Positions 1 to 11,620 of a DNA stretch of 64,000 nt are shown here, in pieces. The stretch lies in the NCBI GenBank assembly GCA_020137815.1, contig CM035351.1:4609078-4673077 (forward strand), read 5' to 3'. Each line of letters opens with the position of its first letter. The stretch's first letter is position 1. Under the pieces are notes generated by a model that was not told the origin of the DNA, made no database searches, and saw nothing but the letters and a program-made list of their open reading frames with translations. This stretch comes from Hormiphora californensis. Taxonomy: Eukaryota; Ctenophora; Tentaculata; Cydippida; Pleurobrachiidae. The position numbers and the translations under genes are program-made.

Positions 1-209
1 TCCTCCTTTGGTCTATCTGGTTTGGGTATTAAGACACCCCGGGTTTCGCACATTTTGCTCGGTATCGATTGTAAGACAATGCAGTCCCGGTATATTCTGC
101 ACAATCTCTCTCCAATTACTGGGAGGATGGCTGTGAGAGTTTTCCATCGAATACCGTCCGGACCAGGCGCCCCATTCGGGTTGTTAATTTTCCCCATAGC
201 CAATTCATT
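1..209 (-). mobile_element. Non-LTR reverse transcriptase fragment, cut by the window edge
   Basis: Read on the minus strand, the sequence is open from 209 to 1 and then runs off the window. It encodes the start of a LINE-type reverse transcriptase domain: an APGPDGI motif, then a segment ending in VLIPKPDRPK, which precedes the first RT core motif in many non-LTR elements. A TAA at 210-212 ends the frame upstream, so this copy is probably 5'-truncated there. It is a different lineage from the full LINE at 45724-50580. The plus-strand reading of the same bases shows no recognisable protein. Confidence 0.75.
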
Positions 210-320
210 TTAAACATGTGTTTATCAGGGTTTTTGGTATTCTCTCAGGGCAGAAGAAAATTAATTAACCAGACTGGTGTTTGTTTCAACGAATTCACTA
301 TAAAAGTTACCGGCTTTCAG

Positions 321-3300
321 GTCAGTAAAACCCAGAAGTTTGGGTACGGTTACATGGTAAGTCAGATTGTGTGTATCCCTGCTGGTCTACTAGCTCTTGA
401 GAGATGTGGATTTCTCTCCCAACTCTCCCAACACCTGTGGACACTGTTGGAGAATAACGGGCAGGCCACATCCGTTGATGATCCTATAACCCAACCGCCA
501 GATCCCAACTTCGAGGGTGCTGTTTTAAAGGCCCTTACTAGCTTACTACAGGTATCCCCCCGTCACACCATTGTTTCTCAGTGAACTTCATCTCTCACTT
601 CATCTCTCACCTGATTTCACCTAGCAGCTAGGATCTATCTGCATGTTTTATTAACCCTCAACCCAATATCTCGTTAGGTATTGGTTTGTTACGACTCTCT
701 GTACTGTATTCTGGGAGGGGAGTACAAGGCGGTCCCTCTGAACCCTGAGATCTACCGACAGCCACCTCCGGAGCATGTTCTAGATCTGATACATCGGATA
801 ATCTTTATAGGTAGGGACTGTTCCACCTCTCTCAGAGAATAGATTCTCGGAGCTACATCACACATATAATAATAAAATGAACGTTTATATACCCTCGTCC
901 CTAGGGTATATCACTATTAAAACAGTATATAATGATCATGAATCAGATAATCCCTCATTTTGGCTAATTTTCCATGTCTCCCTACAGATAAGTCGAGGAT
1001 GTGCCTGCTGAACTACGATACAATGCAAGTGTTTGGTCTCCGTATCCTTCTCCGTGCTGACGTCATGTCTGGATACCCTGTTGTACCTACAGGAGTATCA
1101 TGACGTCATTGCCTTTCTGTTGCAGTGCCAGTCGGAGAGCAAGATAGGGGGACGGATCGTGGTAGATGAGAGTACCATTGAGAGAAATCAGATACTTGTC
1201 CGGTGTACCGTGCTAGGTGAGAAAGATGAACTTCGAGTATTGTTCATGAATTGTACCATCTAGGCCCTAGGGGCTACTATACCATGAATTACCCCAGAAC
1301 AATACTACATGATAGTCTTTTCATAATGAACAATCACCCTTCATTTTGCAGGTGGTGCTACAGAGAAGGTGATACCTCCTCGTGTCCTAACGGGTGACGC
1401 TTCCTACCCGTATACACTGTTCGATACCCTACCAGCCCCGTCATGTTACTGTACACCAACACCCAATGATGTAAAGGTTAGTCAGCTGCCAGGCCAATGC
1501 TCTGACCACAGTTCTCGCACACTCCGCCAATGCTCTGACAGCTGCCACGGGAATGAACCCTACTACTGTGATCTAAACCTCCTCCTGAGAATATTGATTT
1601 TTCCACCCGGTAAAGTGTGAAATACCTACCTAAGTGGTGGCAACGATTTACTAGAAATGAGAAATATGTGTGTGTCTGTGTGTAAGCGTCGTAACGAGAT
1701 ACAGTTGAGACTTGAGAGCAGTAAAAATTATTTCCCCGGATCCAACTCTACTACTTTCGGGCAGGTCATCCTCCAGACGCAGCAATCACAAACAAACAAA
1801 CTCCCACCCGATCAGAACGAGATCACAAACAAACAAACAAACCAACTCCCATCCTCAGAACGAGATCACAAACAAACAAACAAACTACCACCCGATCAGA
1901 ACGAGATCAAGCTATCAGCAGCCCTTCTGGGGGGAAGTGTAGGTGACACCTGGTTGGAGAGAACGAGATCATTCGTCCTTGTGGCATGCCGTAAACCCTC
2001 CTTTTCTGGTCATGTTGGGCTCATGGAGGTGGTGCTAAAATACCAGCTACAAGAGGCACCAGAGCAATGCTTCAAACCTATCGAGGTAACGAAGGGGGCC
2101 TTGGTAACGAAATAACCCTTGCGGGCACGCTAAGACGTGCTTTACTACCGTAATGCCTTAGTTACGAGGGGTAGTTTCTTTACCAATGAATGGATACCGG
2201 GATTAGTATAAAACTATGCCCACATGTCTTGTTTTGAGTCGCCTGACACTGTGTATAATATTGTCTACCCTGTTTGTTACACCACCTCATTATCCCCAGA
2301 TGTCTGCAGAAGATTTCATCCCCGGCTCCCCGACTGGATATAAGATAATTGGAGTGAAATACGGGTGTAAACTGTTTGTTGAGTATGGTATGCGATTGGG
2401 TATTCTACCTGAGCACTCCACACCGGAGGCTCTGGAGGATTTCTGCTATCAGTTTGCCCATGCGCTTAGCAAGCAACAACACTATGTCGGTGGGTTAACA
2501 ATAACATGATCTGCTAAGAAAACACTGCCTAGATTTCTTGGAAACAGCCTGCTCGAGGTTACTGTCAATTGCCTCCCAACTGACATGTTATGTGTAACCC
2601 CATGTCATATTCAGGTGACATAGCTTAGTGTGTAACCCCCCACCCCCCCCCCCCCCCCTCTGTCAGGTGACCAAACTAAGTTTGACTGATATATCCCCCT
2701 GTCAGGTGACCAAACTAAGTTTGACTGATATAAACCCCTGTCAGGTGACCAAACTAAGTTTGACTGATATAACCCCCTGTCAGGTGACCAAACTAAGTTT
2801 GACTGATATAACCCCCCTGTCAGGTGACCAAACTAAGTTTGACTGATATAACCCCCCTCTGTCAGGTGACCAAACTAAGCTTGACTGATATAACCCCCTC
2901 TGTCAGGTGACCAAACTAAGTTTGATTGGTTTATTGGTGTCATATACCTGCTGTACAGTGGACATATTGACCGTGCGACTGATTTCCTAGTTGCATTCTC
3001 AACCACCCTTACCTCTGGATACATTTGGAAACAACGGCTCGTTAAATCACGGGCCATCAAACCGGAAATCGCGTCAAGGTAGGAACTAATTTATCTATAA
3101 TGGTACAGTTTGTTATGTTCTAACCCTCCTTTACACTTTATAACCCTCCTTTACATTTGTTCGTGGGCTGGGGGGGGGGGCGCAAAACAGAGTCTAGCTA
3201 GGCAACCTACAGTGTAATCGCATATTATAGGAGGCAGATGAGGGCCGCATTTATTTTCCCATCTATGGGTCCTATCACGGAGAAGACAATCGCCTGAGGG

Positions 3301-6300
3301 GCTTTTGTATCTCACCCATATCTCACCCATATCTCACCTATATCACCAAATACTCGGATTAATACCCCCATATCCATTATCCTTTCTACTGACTTCACAC
3401 ATAACGCTGGGTTTCACTTGTTTTGTGTGGTGTTGTCGGCGATATTTTACTAGTGGATTTTATCCATGCACTTAAGATGATATTATATAAAGGAAGTCAC
3501 GCTGCCGAACTTTTCAGTAACTTTGTTGTAACACTCTCACACAGGTGTCTATGTGACCTACTATTGGCAGATCAAACAATAATATCTCTCATTATATCTC
3601 CAATTTTTCTCCTCAATCATCTCTTTTCCAGTAGCTGGGTGGCCAGTCACTGATTCACGATACGGTGAACATTACCGATCAAGAGAGTTGCTCATCTAGA
3701 GATTTGAATCTAGAGAGTCACCATTCTGATTCCACGGAAAACTACCCATGAAAAATACGGATGTAAATTCTGCACTGTATGCCATTTTTTAGCGAATCCA
3801 CAACTTTTTTCTTATTCCCATATAAAACTACTCAATTCACCATTCTGGGTAGCTTTCACGAATGGTATAACGCGTGATGTTAACGGATGTAGATTCTGTC
3901 ATGTTCATAGCAAACTTCACCATTTGTTGTTGCTCCCAGCTTTTTATTTTACTTGTCCTCGAAAAGAAGTCAAATATAGTCGGACCCCGATTTAGGGACA
4001 CCCCCGGGGGAAAGGCTCTTGTCCACTAAATCGGGGTGTCCACTAAATCGGGGTCAAATAAGGCTAATTTCCTATATCGGGGGAAAAAATCCTGTCCCTA
4101 AATCGGGGTGCCACTAAATCGGGGTCCGACTGTATTAGTTAATTGTTAATTTACCAATTTATATTGTACAGAGTCAACGTGATGAATGAATCAGAGATCT
4201 ATCTCCCAACAACAGTATCTATACCCCTGAGTGTTTACAACTTTATCGCTACCTTCTTTGGGATCGCTGGTAACGGCCTCGTCATCTATTCCTCTATCCG
4301 ATACGATGCTGTACAGCTTGATGAAGTATCTGTGGAGTTTGTTAGAAACCTCGCATTGGCTGACATGATGTTTGTCATCTGCTATACCCTTCCCTACTTC
4401 ATTACACTATCTGTCCGTCGGTGGGTACTTGGACCGGTTTACTGTTTCATTCAGGCCATAGTCGTTTACATTCCTTGGGCTGTAAACCTCCTGACCGTGC
4501 TCGCTATATCGGCATACCGACTGAAAATGATCATTTCCCCGTTTCACCATATCTCGCTGAGGGCATGCAGGTTGGTCATTGCTCTAATCTGGATGTTATC
4601 TTTCTCTTCATTCGTCTTTATCATGTTCAACGGCCGTGGAGTGTTTGTCCCCTCTCTTGGGGCATGTGTTGTTGGGTTCCAGAGGGACTTTTCACAACAA
4701 AGTGATTATATAGATTTTCTTTTACATGTTTTATTCCATTTCACCCCCTTTGCTGGAGTTTTAAGTATTAATATGGTTCTCTTGGGGATAGCAATAAAGA
4801 AAAACAACAGTGGGATTAACTACAAAGCCTTGTGTGTCATTCTGTCCCTGTCAGGGTTGTTCATGTTGAGTTGGGTTCCGTTTCTTGTGTTTAATTTGTT
4901 TGAACTTATCAAACTTCTCTTACTGAAATCTCCCTATATTTCCGAGAGTTGGTTGTTGGTTGTTTTTAATACTCAATGTCTCAATTCATTCGGAAACCCC
5001 GTCCTTTACACGCTTACCAACAGACGCTTTAAAAGATATGTCCGAGGCTTGCTCTATGGTATGTTCACATCAGGGAGGAGAAATCGGCAAATTGCTCATC
5101 GTACCGGTAATCGAGGAGACAACCTTCCTGCGAGGAGTCGGGTCCGTGCTAACAATGCTGTCATGCAGCAGTCGTCGAGGGTTTAAACTGTCGGATGACT
5201 AATAAACTGTTCCCCTGACACACAATGTGTGACTCAAGTGTCCGCTGGCTCCACTTTTTGGCCCAAAAACTGTCTCGCAAAATAACTTCAAAATCACAAC
5301 AAAAGTCAGGGAGCTTGAACCTCACCTGGGCAGCCCCTACCTCTCTTGACCCTATCCTTGGTGATTTCACTCCCAACCTCCTTGGCTGGGTATCCACCTC
5401 ATCCCTTTCAAAACGTCCCCTACATCAACATGGATTCTGGATGTAGCCCCAGGTTGCCTAGCTAGACTGTGTTTCGGGCGCCCCGTAAAGAGAGGGTTAG
5501 AACATAACAAGCCCCAGGATTCAGGAATATTTTCTGCACCTTACGGAACTTTCTTTTGATTGATTGTTTTTATCTTTTACTACATGTATTGTTCTCTACT
5601 AACGATTTCCTTTTTCTCTAAAGAAGAAAGATTTTGTGTTTGAGTTTGATAATTGAGAGGGTAGAGAAGGTAGAGAAGGTAGAGAGGGTAGAGGGTAGAG
5701 AGGGTAGAGAGGGTCGGATGTAGTGGTCTAATGCCCTACATGCCGACGGCGATCTTATCCCAACTTCGTCGGCATTTAGGGTATTAGACCACTAAATCCT
5801 ACTCGCCCTGGCGAATGCCCTCCCTACCGACCATTCGGCAAGTTGAGGGTGACTCCAATTCTGTGATTCCAATCGGTGTTGGGGTTCGTGACTCCAATTC
5901 TGTTTGTTTGTGCGCGTAGTGTTTGTACCGCGCGGTAACTCTCCTGTTATGAAAGCAAACTGATTGCTGCGTCTGTCGGCTGTCCAAAAAGAAGAAAAAA
6001 GGGTTTGTAGTGAACCTGATTTTGAGCCTGCAATGCATGCAGCAGCTGTCAGAGCATTGGCCTGACCCTATTCTCATTTCTTTCAAGAGAACTGTGGTCA
6101 GAGCATTGGCCTGACAGTGCAGCAGCCTGGGAAATGGAAATGGCAGTCTGCCGCCTCTAACAGTTCGGGTAGCACGGCAAGAAATGAATTCTAGCGGGCA
6201 ATAGTTGTTGAACAAATGATCTCGTTGACATGTTCCTTGTCTGTCAGCTCTCACACCGGGCCCGGTGCGAGCTCTCACACCGGGCCCGGTGCGAGCTTAC

Positions 6301-7058
6301 GCTTAAATGCCGATAGACAGACTGCGTAGCATGGCAATGATCTCGTGGATACATGTTGTGAGAACCCTTTGTCTGAGAGGCAGGGATAGAACTCAAATCC
6401 AGTCCACTCAGAGTCAGATTAAAACAAACAGCACATTTTCTATTGAAAATTAAAAGTATTATCATTTACAACCACCCTTCCTCCCACCCAGTGGTTTGAC
6501 TTTGGTTCACTACAATGCCTGCTATTGCGTAGAGAGGATCATCCAGAAAGTCCTGCCAAAGGTTTCCTGTGCCTTCCGGACTGCTGGCATGTCACCTACT
6601 CATATTGTGAAACGGTGGCTAACCGCCTGTTTCGTCAACATTCTCAGTTGGAGCGAAATATGTAACTTTGTACTTTTGGTAAGTGTGTGATGCAAGATGT
6701 TTACTAGTAGAGTTGAACTTTTTTTACTTGGCAACACGTGAATTCTGTTTTAAAACTGATTCTACCCAAATTAACCGACAGCCAAAATAATGTTTGTCAG
6801 GTCTTTTTAGAATTCTAACCACTTCCCTTTCAGAGCGTATCAGAAGGATCCGTTTACACTATTCTATACTGTGTGGCGGTGCTAAAACATCTAGAACCTC
6901 GTCTACTGAAGCACTCAACCCACCACACCCTTCTATACGATCTTCTAGAGGGACCTGTGACAGGGTTCACCCTTCACCAATATCTGGACTATATCTTGGG
7001 ACTAGAGAAAGAGTTTGGGAAAATGTTGAGGGATGAGCTGAGCTGTTTAGAAATCTAA
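321..7058 (+). CDS. TBC1D32: TBC1D32 (protein broad-minded) orthologue, 3' exons only
   Basis: This is the C-terminal part of a large cilium-associated protein with a degenerate TBC domain; the family acts in cilium structure and Hedgehog signalling. Exons are 321-551, 678-810, 988-1216, 1352-1476, 2300-2493, 2959-3078, 6492-6678 and 6834-7058 (stop TAA 7056-7058). All boundaries are GT-AG and phases join, except inside exon 988-1216, where one extra nucleotide is needed (see findings). The last two exons match the conserved BROMI C-terminus as I remember it: a segment containing SPTHIVKRWLTACF and WSEIC, then YCVAVLKHLEPRLLKH and the terminal helix region. Phase joins 3078 directly to 6492, so the 3.4 kb intron between them contains the receptor gene at 4182-5186. 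The 5' part lies outside the window. Confidence 0.8.
1489..1546. mobile_element. Short TGTCAGGCCAATGCTCTGAC mini-element, copy 1
   Basis: An imperfect copy of a dispersed 60-105 bp element bounded by inverted copies of TGTCAGGCCAATGCTCTGAC. It lies in a TBC1D32 intron, 12 bases after the donor of exon 1352-1476. Other copies are at 6047-6116, 13223-13290, 30693-30764 and 33987-34090. Confidence 0.65.
1740..1915. repeat. Dispersed repeat with ACAAACAA-rich tandem tail
   Basis: About 50 bases ending in GACGCAGCAATCACAAACAA recur in inverse orientation at 38066-38130. Here they are followed by three or four short tandem units of the type CCCGATCAGAACGAGATCA plus CAAA runs. The layout, with a body and a simple 3' tail, resembles a retroposed short element, but no RNA-polymerase III promoter was identified. 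Confidence 0.5.
2655..2930. repeat. 39-bp minisatellite, seven units
   Basis: Seven head-to-tail units contain CAGGTGACCAAACTAAGTTT followed by GACTGATATAACCCCC. The array fills the end of the TBC1D32 intron immediately upstream of exon 2959-3078. A poly-C run (2640-2658) precedes it. Confidence 0.9.
3977..4132. mobile_element. Pogo/Tigger-like MITE (CAGTCGGACCCCGATTTA ends)
   Basis: The two ends are inverted (AGTCGGACCCC at the left, GGGGTCCGACTG at the right) and internal copies of CTAAATCGGGGT are also inverted, so the whole element folds back. TA flanks fit a Tc1/mariner/pogo-type target. Relatives are at 24091-24173 and at the ends of 41750-43518. It sits just upstream of the receptor gene at 4182. 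Confidence 0.7.
4182..5186 (+). CDS. Class A (rhodopsin-like) G protein-coupled receptor, single coding exon
   Basis: A 334-residue seven-transmembrane receptor. Class A landmarks are GNGLVIY in TM1, LALAD in TM2, a cysteine at the start of TM3 (GPVYCF) paired with one in the second loop (GACVV), SAYRLK at the DRY position, SWVPF in TM6 and NPVLY in TM7. The acid of DRY is missing. The ATG at 4182 is chosen because MNESE gives a short N-terminus with an N-glycosylation sequon, and a plausible splice acceptor ends at 4170, so the 5' UTR is probably spliced. An AATAAA signal lies at 5201-5206, right after the stop. Ligand unknown. The gene is nested on the same strand in a TBC1D32 intron. Confidence 0.92.
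   Translation: MNESEIYLPTTVSIPLSVYNFIATFFGIAGNGLVIYSSIRYDAVQLDEVSVEFVRNLALADMMFVICYTLPYFITLSVRRWVLGPVYCFIQAIVVYIPWAVNLLTVLAISAYRLKMIISPFHHISLRACRLVIALIWMLSFSSFVFIMFNGRGVFVPSLGACVVGFQRDFSQQSDYIDFLLHVLFHFTPFAGVLSINMVLLGIAIKKNNSGINYKALCVILSLSGLFMLSWVPFLVFNLFELIKLLLLKSPYISESWLLVVFNTQCLNSFGNPVLYTLTNRRFKRYVRGLLYGMFTSGRRNRQIAHRTGNRGDNLPARSRVRANNAVMQQSSRV
5201..5206 (+). terminator. Polyadenylation signal AATAAA of the nested receptor
   Basis: Canonical hexamer 15 bases after the receptor stop codon. Its use would give a very short 3' UTR and would also end any TBC1D32 transcript that did not suppress it. Confidence 0.55.
5721..5794. mobile_element. Short hairpin element
   Basis: A 28-base arm (5721-5748) starting TAGTGGTCTAAT is repeated inverted at 5767-5794 with two mismatches, around an 18-base loop. 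It is preceded by degenerate GTAGAGAGG repeats (5656-5712). Probably a small MITE. Confidence 0.6.
6047..6116. mobile_element. TGTCAGGCCAATGCTCTGAC mini-element, copy 2 (inverse orientation)
   Basis: Bounded by TGTCAGAGCATTGGCCTGAC and CAGAGCATTGGCCTGACA, with a core containing GAGAACTGTGG. Same family as 1489, 13223, 30693 and 33987. Lies in the TBC1D32 intron. Confidence 0.75.
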
Positions 7059-7904
7059 GAGAGAGAGAGAGAGATAGAGCTGTAAATGATACCGAGGAAT
7101 ACTTTTTATACAATTTTTATGTCTATTTTAAGTTATTTTATTCAGCAGAAGTATTGTATTTGTTTTTGTAAATATGTAAACATGTGGTAATGAAGTTAGC
7201 TAGTTTTCGGTATGAATGAGATCGGGAAATGAGTGTTTTTGAGCTGCCTGGCCGCGCCGACCCGATCTGAGCCCGCTGTTGTTGGGGTTGAGAGTCAAAA
7301 CAGGATACGGGTCTGGCGCCACTAGAAAGTTGAGTGTATCTACAAGAGAACGTTATCTAATCTTCAGCCAGAATATAAATTGTTATTTATGTCCATAGTT
7401 TATATTCATATCCATATATCCCTAGTTTATATTCAATGCGTGGGTTTGTGGAAATTACATTGTCCACAAACCCATGCTGCCTGTTTCTATTTCGTTTGGT
7501 TGGATTTTCGGTGCTAATATTATGAGGCTACATAAATATACTGCTATCTTGCGCAACCCTGCCTTGCTCGACCCTGTCCCAGGGTTTGAACAAAACAAGT
7601 GCAACCCTCTGAGAGCAAAAAAAGGGGCCGGTACATTAGGGATTTACCATGTATGAGGTCTAATATGGTACATAGTTGGTTATTGTCCAACAACAACAAC
7701 TAGTGAAGATTCACTGAAGAACATATAAAGTTGAGAGACTCGAGCCTCTATCAATATGCTATAGCATATTGATAGTGCAGTTAACTGCTGCATTTCTTTA
7801 TCATTAGAACATCTGGCTACCCCCATGATAGTGTCATATTTGGTCATTTTGGCTGTGTAGCGAACACGGCCACATGTTGTGAAGTTCCCAACCATGTTAT
7901 CAGC
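7059..7904. other. Downstream flank of TBC1D32; shared module at ~7308-7476
   Basis: No gene is seen. The stretch 7308-7476 is nearly repeated at 15130-15313 in the same orientation. Both begin GGGTCTGGCGCCACTAGAAA and end in a hairpin formed by GGGTTTGTGGA and TCCACAAACCC. This is an unclassified dispersed repeat. Confidence 0.6.
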
Positions 7905-10240
7905 TTGGTGACATAGACACCGTGCGCGACCAAGATTGAGCTCACACACAGGTGTCTGCTCCGCCTCAAAAAGGGTCGTTTCTTTCAAGGGATGTTGCAC
8001 GCGATCCACTGGACCGATTTGCATCCGGTTTGTCGCAAAAGACTACAAATGATCCTAATATAGGGTATACCGGGGTAATTTGGACGGTGGGGCAATGTGG
8101 TCACAGGACGGGGCAATGTGGACTAGTGATTTATATGGGACTTTTAAATTGTGGTGTTTAGTGTGAAATAACGAAAAATGACGACTTTAAAGTTTAACTT
8201 TATTTCGGTAAACTTAATTATGATAATTATTTAAATTATGGGTCAGAATTGCACAATATGATATTTTTCTATCCAGTTTCATCATCAAAATGACATTAGC
8301 TTTCGATTTAATTAGCTAATTGGCATTTTAATGAAGCGGGGCAATTCGGACAATTTGGGGCAATTCGGACGAAAAAATCGGGGGCAATTCGGTCATAAAC
8401 CAGATTGCCCCATGGGGCAATTTGGACTAGACCAAATTGCCCCATGGGGCAAATTGGTTAAGACAAATTGGCCTCATGGCGCCATTATACTCGTTTCTAT
8501 GGAAACCATAGACAACCTACTTTCATAAGTATCCTATTCAATCAATATAGATGGCTAAAACTGAGTAAATATACCAAAAAAAAATAGAAGAAAGGCGCAT
8601 TTTACACCCAATTCTCTGCTTGCCAAGGTGACAAGTCAATCCATGGTGTGGTATTCGACAAACCAACTTAATGGGGTGCTCCAGAATATCTAGGACTGGT
8701 GCTTTGATAACCAAAAGTAGTGTTTTATCATGATAATCATCCTTATACAGCTGATAAAACTGAATAAAGGGATAAATTACAGGCTAACTTAGAGCAATAG
8801 GCATACATTTGATAACCAAAGCCACTGATTGGCTTGCCATGGCTGGTAACTGAGGGCAGTCTGATGTCTCATTGTGATTCACAATCATGTTTAAACAATC
8901 GATAGTCTAATAATACGGATGTATTGGGTGAATTTGGAGCAAGAAAATAGTACATTACTGCAAATTCGCCGGTTGCTATGGTAACAAACTCCGTTGCTAT
9001 AGCAACCCCAGGGAATTGCATTGAGTGGGAATCGGCCATGAACATGATTTATTAGACTGGATCCCCATAATAGATATTTCTGGCCTTGTAAGCACCTGAA
9101 AACACAGACACCATTCCTTTGAAAAACGTAGCTTTATTTGTGGCTTTTTGATCTTTGATGTCGATTTTCTCAAAAACCCTATTCGGGATTAGATTAAATC
9201 TTTTTTAATCGACTAGGCTAATCCTGAGCTTTCGAAAATGCACCCTGTTGATATAGATTTGATGAACACTTGATTTTTTGGTTAATTAGGCTAATTACTA
9301 CCTAATTAACTAATTTTGAAAAAAGGAATAGCACGGGATACTAAGTTACTAGATGACTGAAAAGTTTGAAATCGATATCTCAAAAACTGTGGCTACAATC
9401 TAAGTTTGTCCGAATAGCCCCAACCTCGGTCTGATTTACATCGCAGATTTACAGCTGGGGCAATGTGGTGTGTCGCGGTCACGTGATTGAATGCGCGCAT
9501 TGTGATTGGTGTAGAAGCCACTAGTCCAAATTGCCCCGTGTCTCGCGATCGAAAATATTCCGACTTACCTTCATTAACAAGGTTAATTAGCTATCTAAAA
9601 GTTATGCTTTCGGTGTAGATTTGTTCTGAGGCTCTAGATAAAGGTTCAGTTGCACAAATTGAGTAGCTAACTAATTGATTAAGTAAATTAATGGCTCTTG
9701 AAATACCAATTGAATGCCAAAACCGTCCAAATTACCCCGGTATACCCTACTGGAAAATACCCGAGAAGTTTGTCTGTCAACAGGAAGTGTGTCAAAATTG
9801 ACACTGACGTCAAACCTATAATCTGGCTTCCGAGAGTTTCTGCACTACGCCCATGCGATTTAGAAGATATTGGGAGATATGTTGATGCAATTAGCATCAG
9901 CTATTAATGCCGGGTATTTTCCAGTACTCACAAGTCACAAGAGTTCAACCTATCTTCTGATACCCTCAGATTCATTCTACACCGTCTGGGAGTGGTGCAA
10001 AAAGGCTCGGAAGCCAGATTATAGATTTGACTTCAGTGTCAATTTTGACCCACTACCTGTTGACAGACAAACTTCTCGGGTATTTTCCAGTAAACTAGGA
10101 CCAATTTGTAGTCTTTTGCGACAAACCGGATGCAAATCGGTCCAGTGGATCACGTGCAATTTGGCTTGAAAGACACGACCCTTTTTTAGGGGGCGGAGCG
10201 GACACCTATGTGCGAGCTCGATCTCGCACGCACTAGGTGT
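7905..10240. mobile_element. Foldback element interrupted by a younger MITE
   Basis: The left arm is split (about 7920-8062 plus 9748-9870) and matches the inverted right arm (about 9960-10215) over its whole length once the insertion 8063-9747 is removed. Examples are GACTACAAAT near 8041 and its complement near 10110, and CCCGAGAAGTTTGTCTGTC at 9760 with its complement near 10070. No coding sequence was recognised; open frames here are shadows of the palindrome. Confidence 0.8.
8063..9747. mobile_element. TA-target DNA transposon/MITE with GGGTATACCGGGG ends, 1.7 kb
   Basis: The terminal inverted repeats are GGGTATACCGGGGTAATTTG (8063) and its exact complement (ending 9747), flanked by TA on both sides. 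Internal copies of GGGGCAATTCGGAC are scattered near 8335-8450. No transposase is readable, so the element is non-autonomous. It interrupts an older foldback whose other arm preserves the empty target site (CAGTAAAC near 10088). Confidence 0.8.
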
Positions 10241-10457
10241 CAATGTTAGCTCGCTAACTTTGTTAGTTGAGATCTGCATTATGCAGTGCATGTATAATAT
10301 AACATGCCTATAATAGGCCTCAAACAAATCGAATTGCCGGAAGGCCTTTGCCTAAAACGGGAAACGATCAGCTAACTGTAATCGGAAATTTACTTTTCAT
10401 TTATATCCCATAATTATGTGTTTAATTATAAACAATCAAATCATCGCTATTTCCCTC

Positions 10458-11012
10458 TTGGCCACATTGATGCCTGAGTGAGATCGAGGTCGCGCAGCGA
10501 CCGAGATCGATCTCACATCTAGGCCTCCGGCGCGTTATTGATTTTAGAGCAAACTTTTTCAAAGACCTGGCTGCAAGGAACTACTGAACCGATTTGCATC
10601 TCGTTTGTTGCTCCTGGCAGATAATTGTCTCTAGTTTTACGGAAAATACCCGCGAATATCAGCATTTGAGGAATAGTGGGTCAAAATTGACGCTAAACAT
10701 GAGCAATTCTTTAAAGACCTGGCTGCAAGCTCCTACTCGGTCCTGGGACAATCTGCGGGTACTGTGTGAATCGTCATGGCCTTGTGAGTATGGGAAAATG
10801 CCCGCCGATACATCAAAGTGCCAATTGAGGCGGTAATTGGGGTTTTGGTAGTGCTATGTCGGCTAAAAATGCCTGCTAAAACAGTATATCGCGCGCGATT
10901 TGATAGTCCCACTGCTGAAAACGTGCTTTACATCGCGCGCACGTGAGTTCTTGCTGTCCACAGGCCGGGAGCCTATTCTCCGCGGAGCGAGAATAGGTTG
11001 CAATGGAGCCAA
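10458..11012. repeat. Dispersed element, copy inverted relative to 15068-15842
   Basis: Begins TTGGCCACATTGATGCCTGA and ends near GGTTGCAATGGAGCCAA. Almost the whole sequence is found inverted at about 15310-15842. Shared parts include AAAGACCTGGCTGCAAG (twice in each copy) and GTGCTTTACATCGCGCGCA. A short third relic is at 26577-26672. No open reading frame was recognised. The paired copies flank the cathepsin L gene and the foldback at 12281. Confidence 0.7.
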
Positions 11013-11370
11013 ATTTCCCTCTTAGTCGTTGGCCCCTAATTTGCCAATTCTGCAATCAAACTCAATTTACACAATATCAGTGTCCCCTCGCAGTGCTATG
11101 GACAAATGTGCGAGATATGCAAAGTGTCCCTTAATTGTAACAAACTCCGACACTTCAATTTAGGGCACCATTCTCCAGCTATATCCGCAAGGTTTTTCAG
11201 AGCGACTTGATACCATTTGGAATGTCCAAGTTGTGTTATATTATCGTCTTGACCTTTCTCCCTTACTTCCAGGGACCAGGCCAGTAGTCTTTTCTTCGTT
11301 GGAGCAGCTCCGAGTAGGCGTGCTCGATACTGAAATTAGTGGTTTTCTTGTTAAAATTATACTTGAGAGA

Positions 11371-11386
11371 AGAGAGGAGAGAGGAG

Positions 11387-11478
<92 letters not shown>

Positions 11479-11515
11479 AGAGATCTCCTCTCGCGCCTCT
11501 CTCATCTCTCCGCTA

Positions 11516-11562
<47 letters not shown>

Positions 11563-11620
11563 CTCTCCTACTCTCTCTCTATCTCTCTAGTCTCTACCTG
11601 CTATCCTCTCTATCTCTCCT
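11371..11620. repeat. (GA)n then (CT)n microsatellite
   Basis: About 110 bases of GA repeat are followed, after a short junction, by about 100 bases of CT repeat, making an imperfect simple-sequence palindrome. The apparent Arg/Glu or Ser/Leu open frames are low-complexity artefacts. Confidence 0.95.

Noticed and set aside
3227-3306. Possible extra TBC1D32 exon reading EADEGRIYFPIYGSYHGEDN
   Set aside because: The peptide looks protein-like, but no acceptor gives the phase left by exon 2959-3078, while that exon joins in phase directly to 6492. Possibly an alternative exon; not counted.
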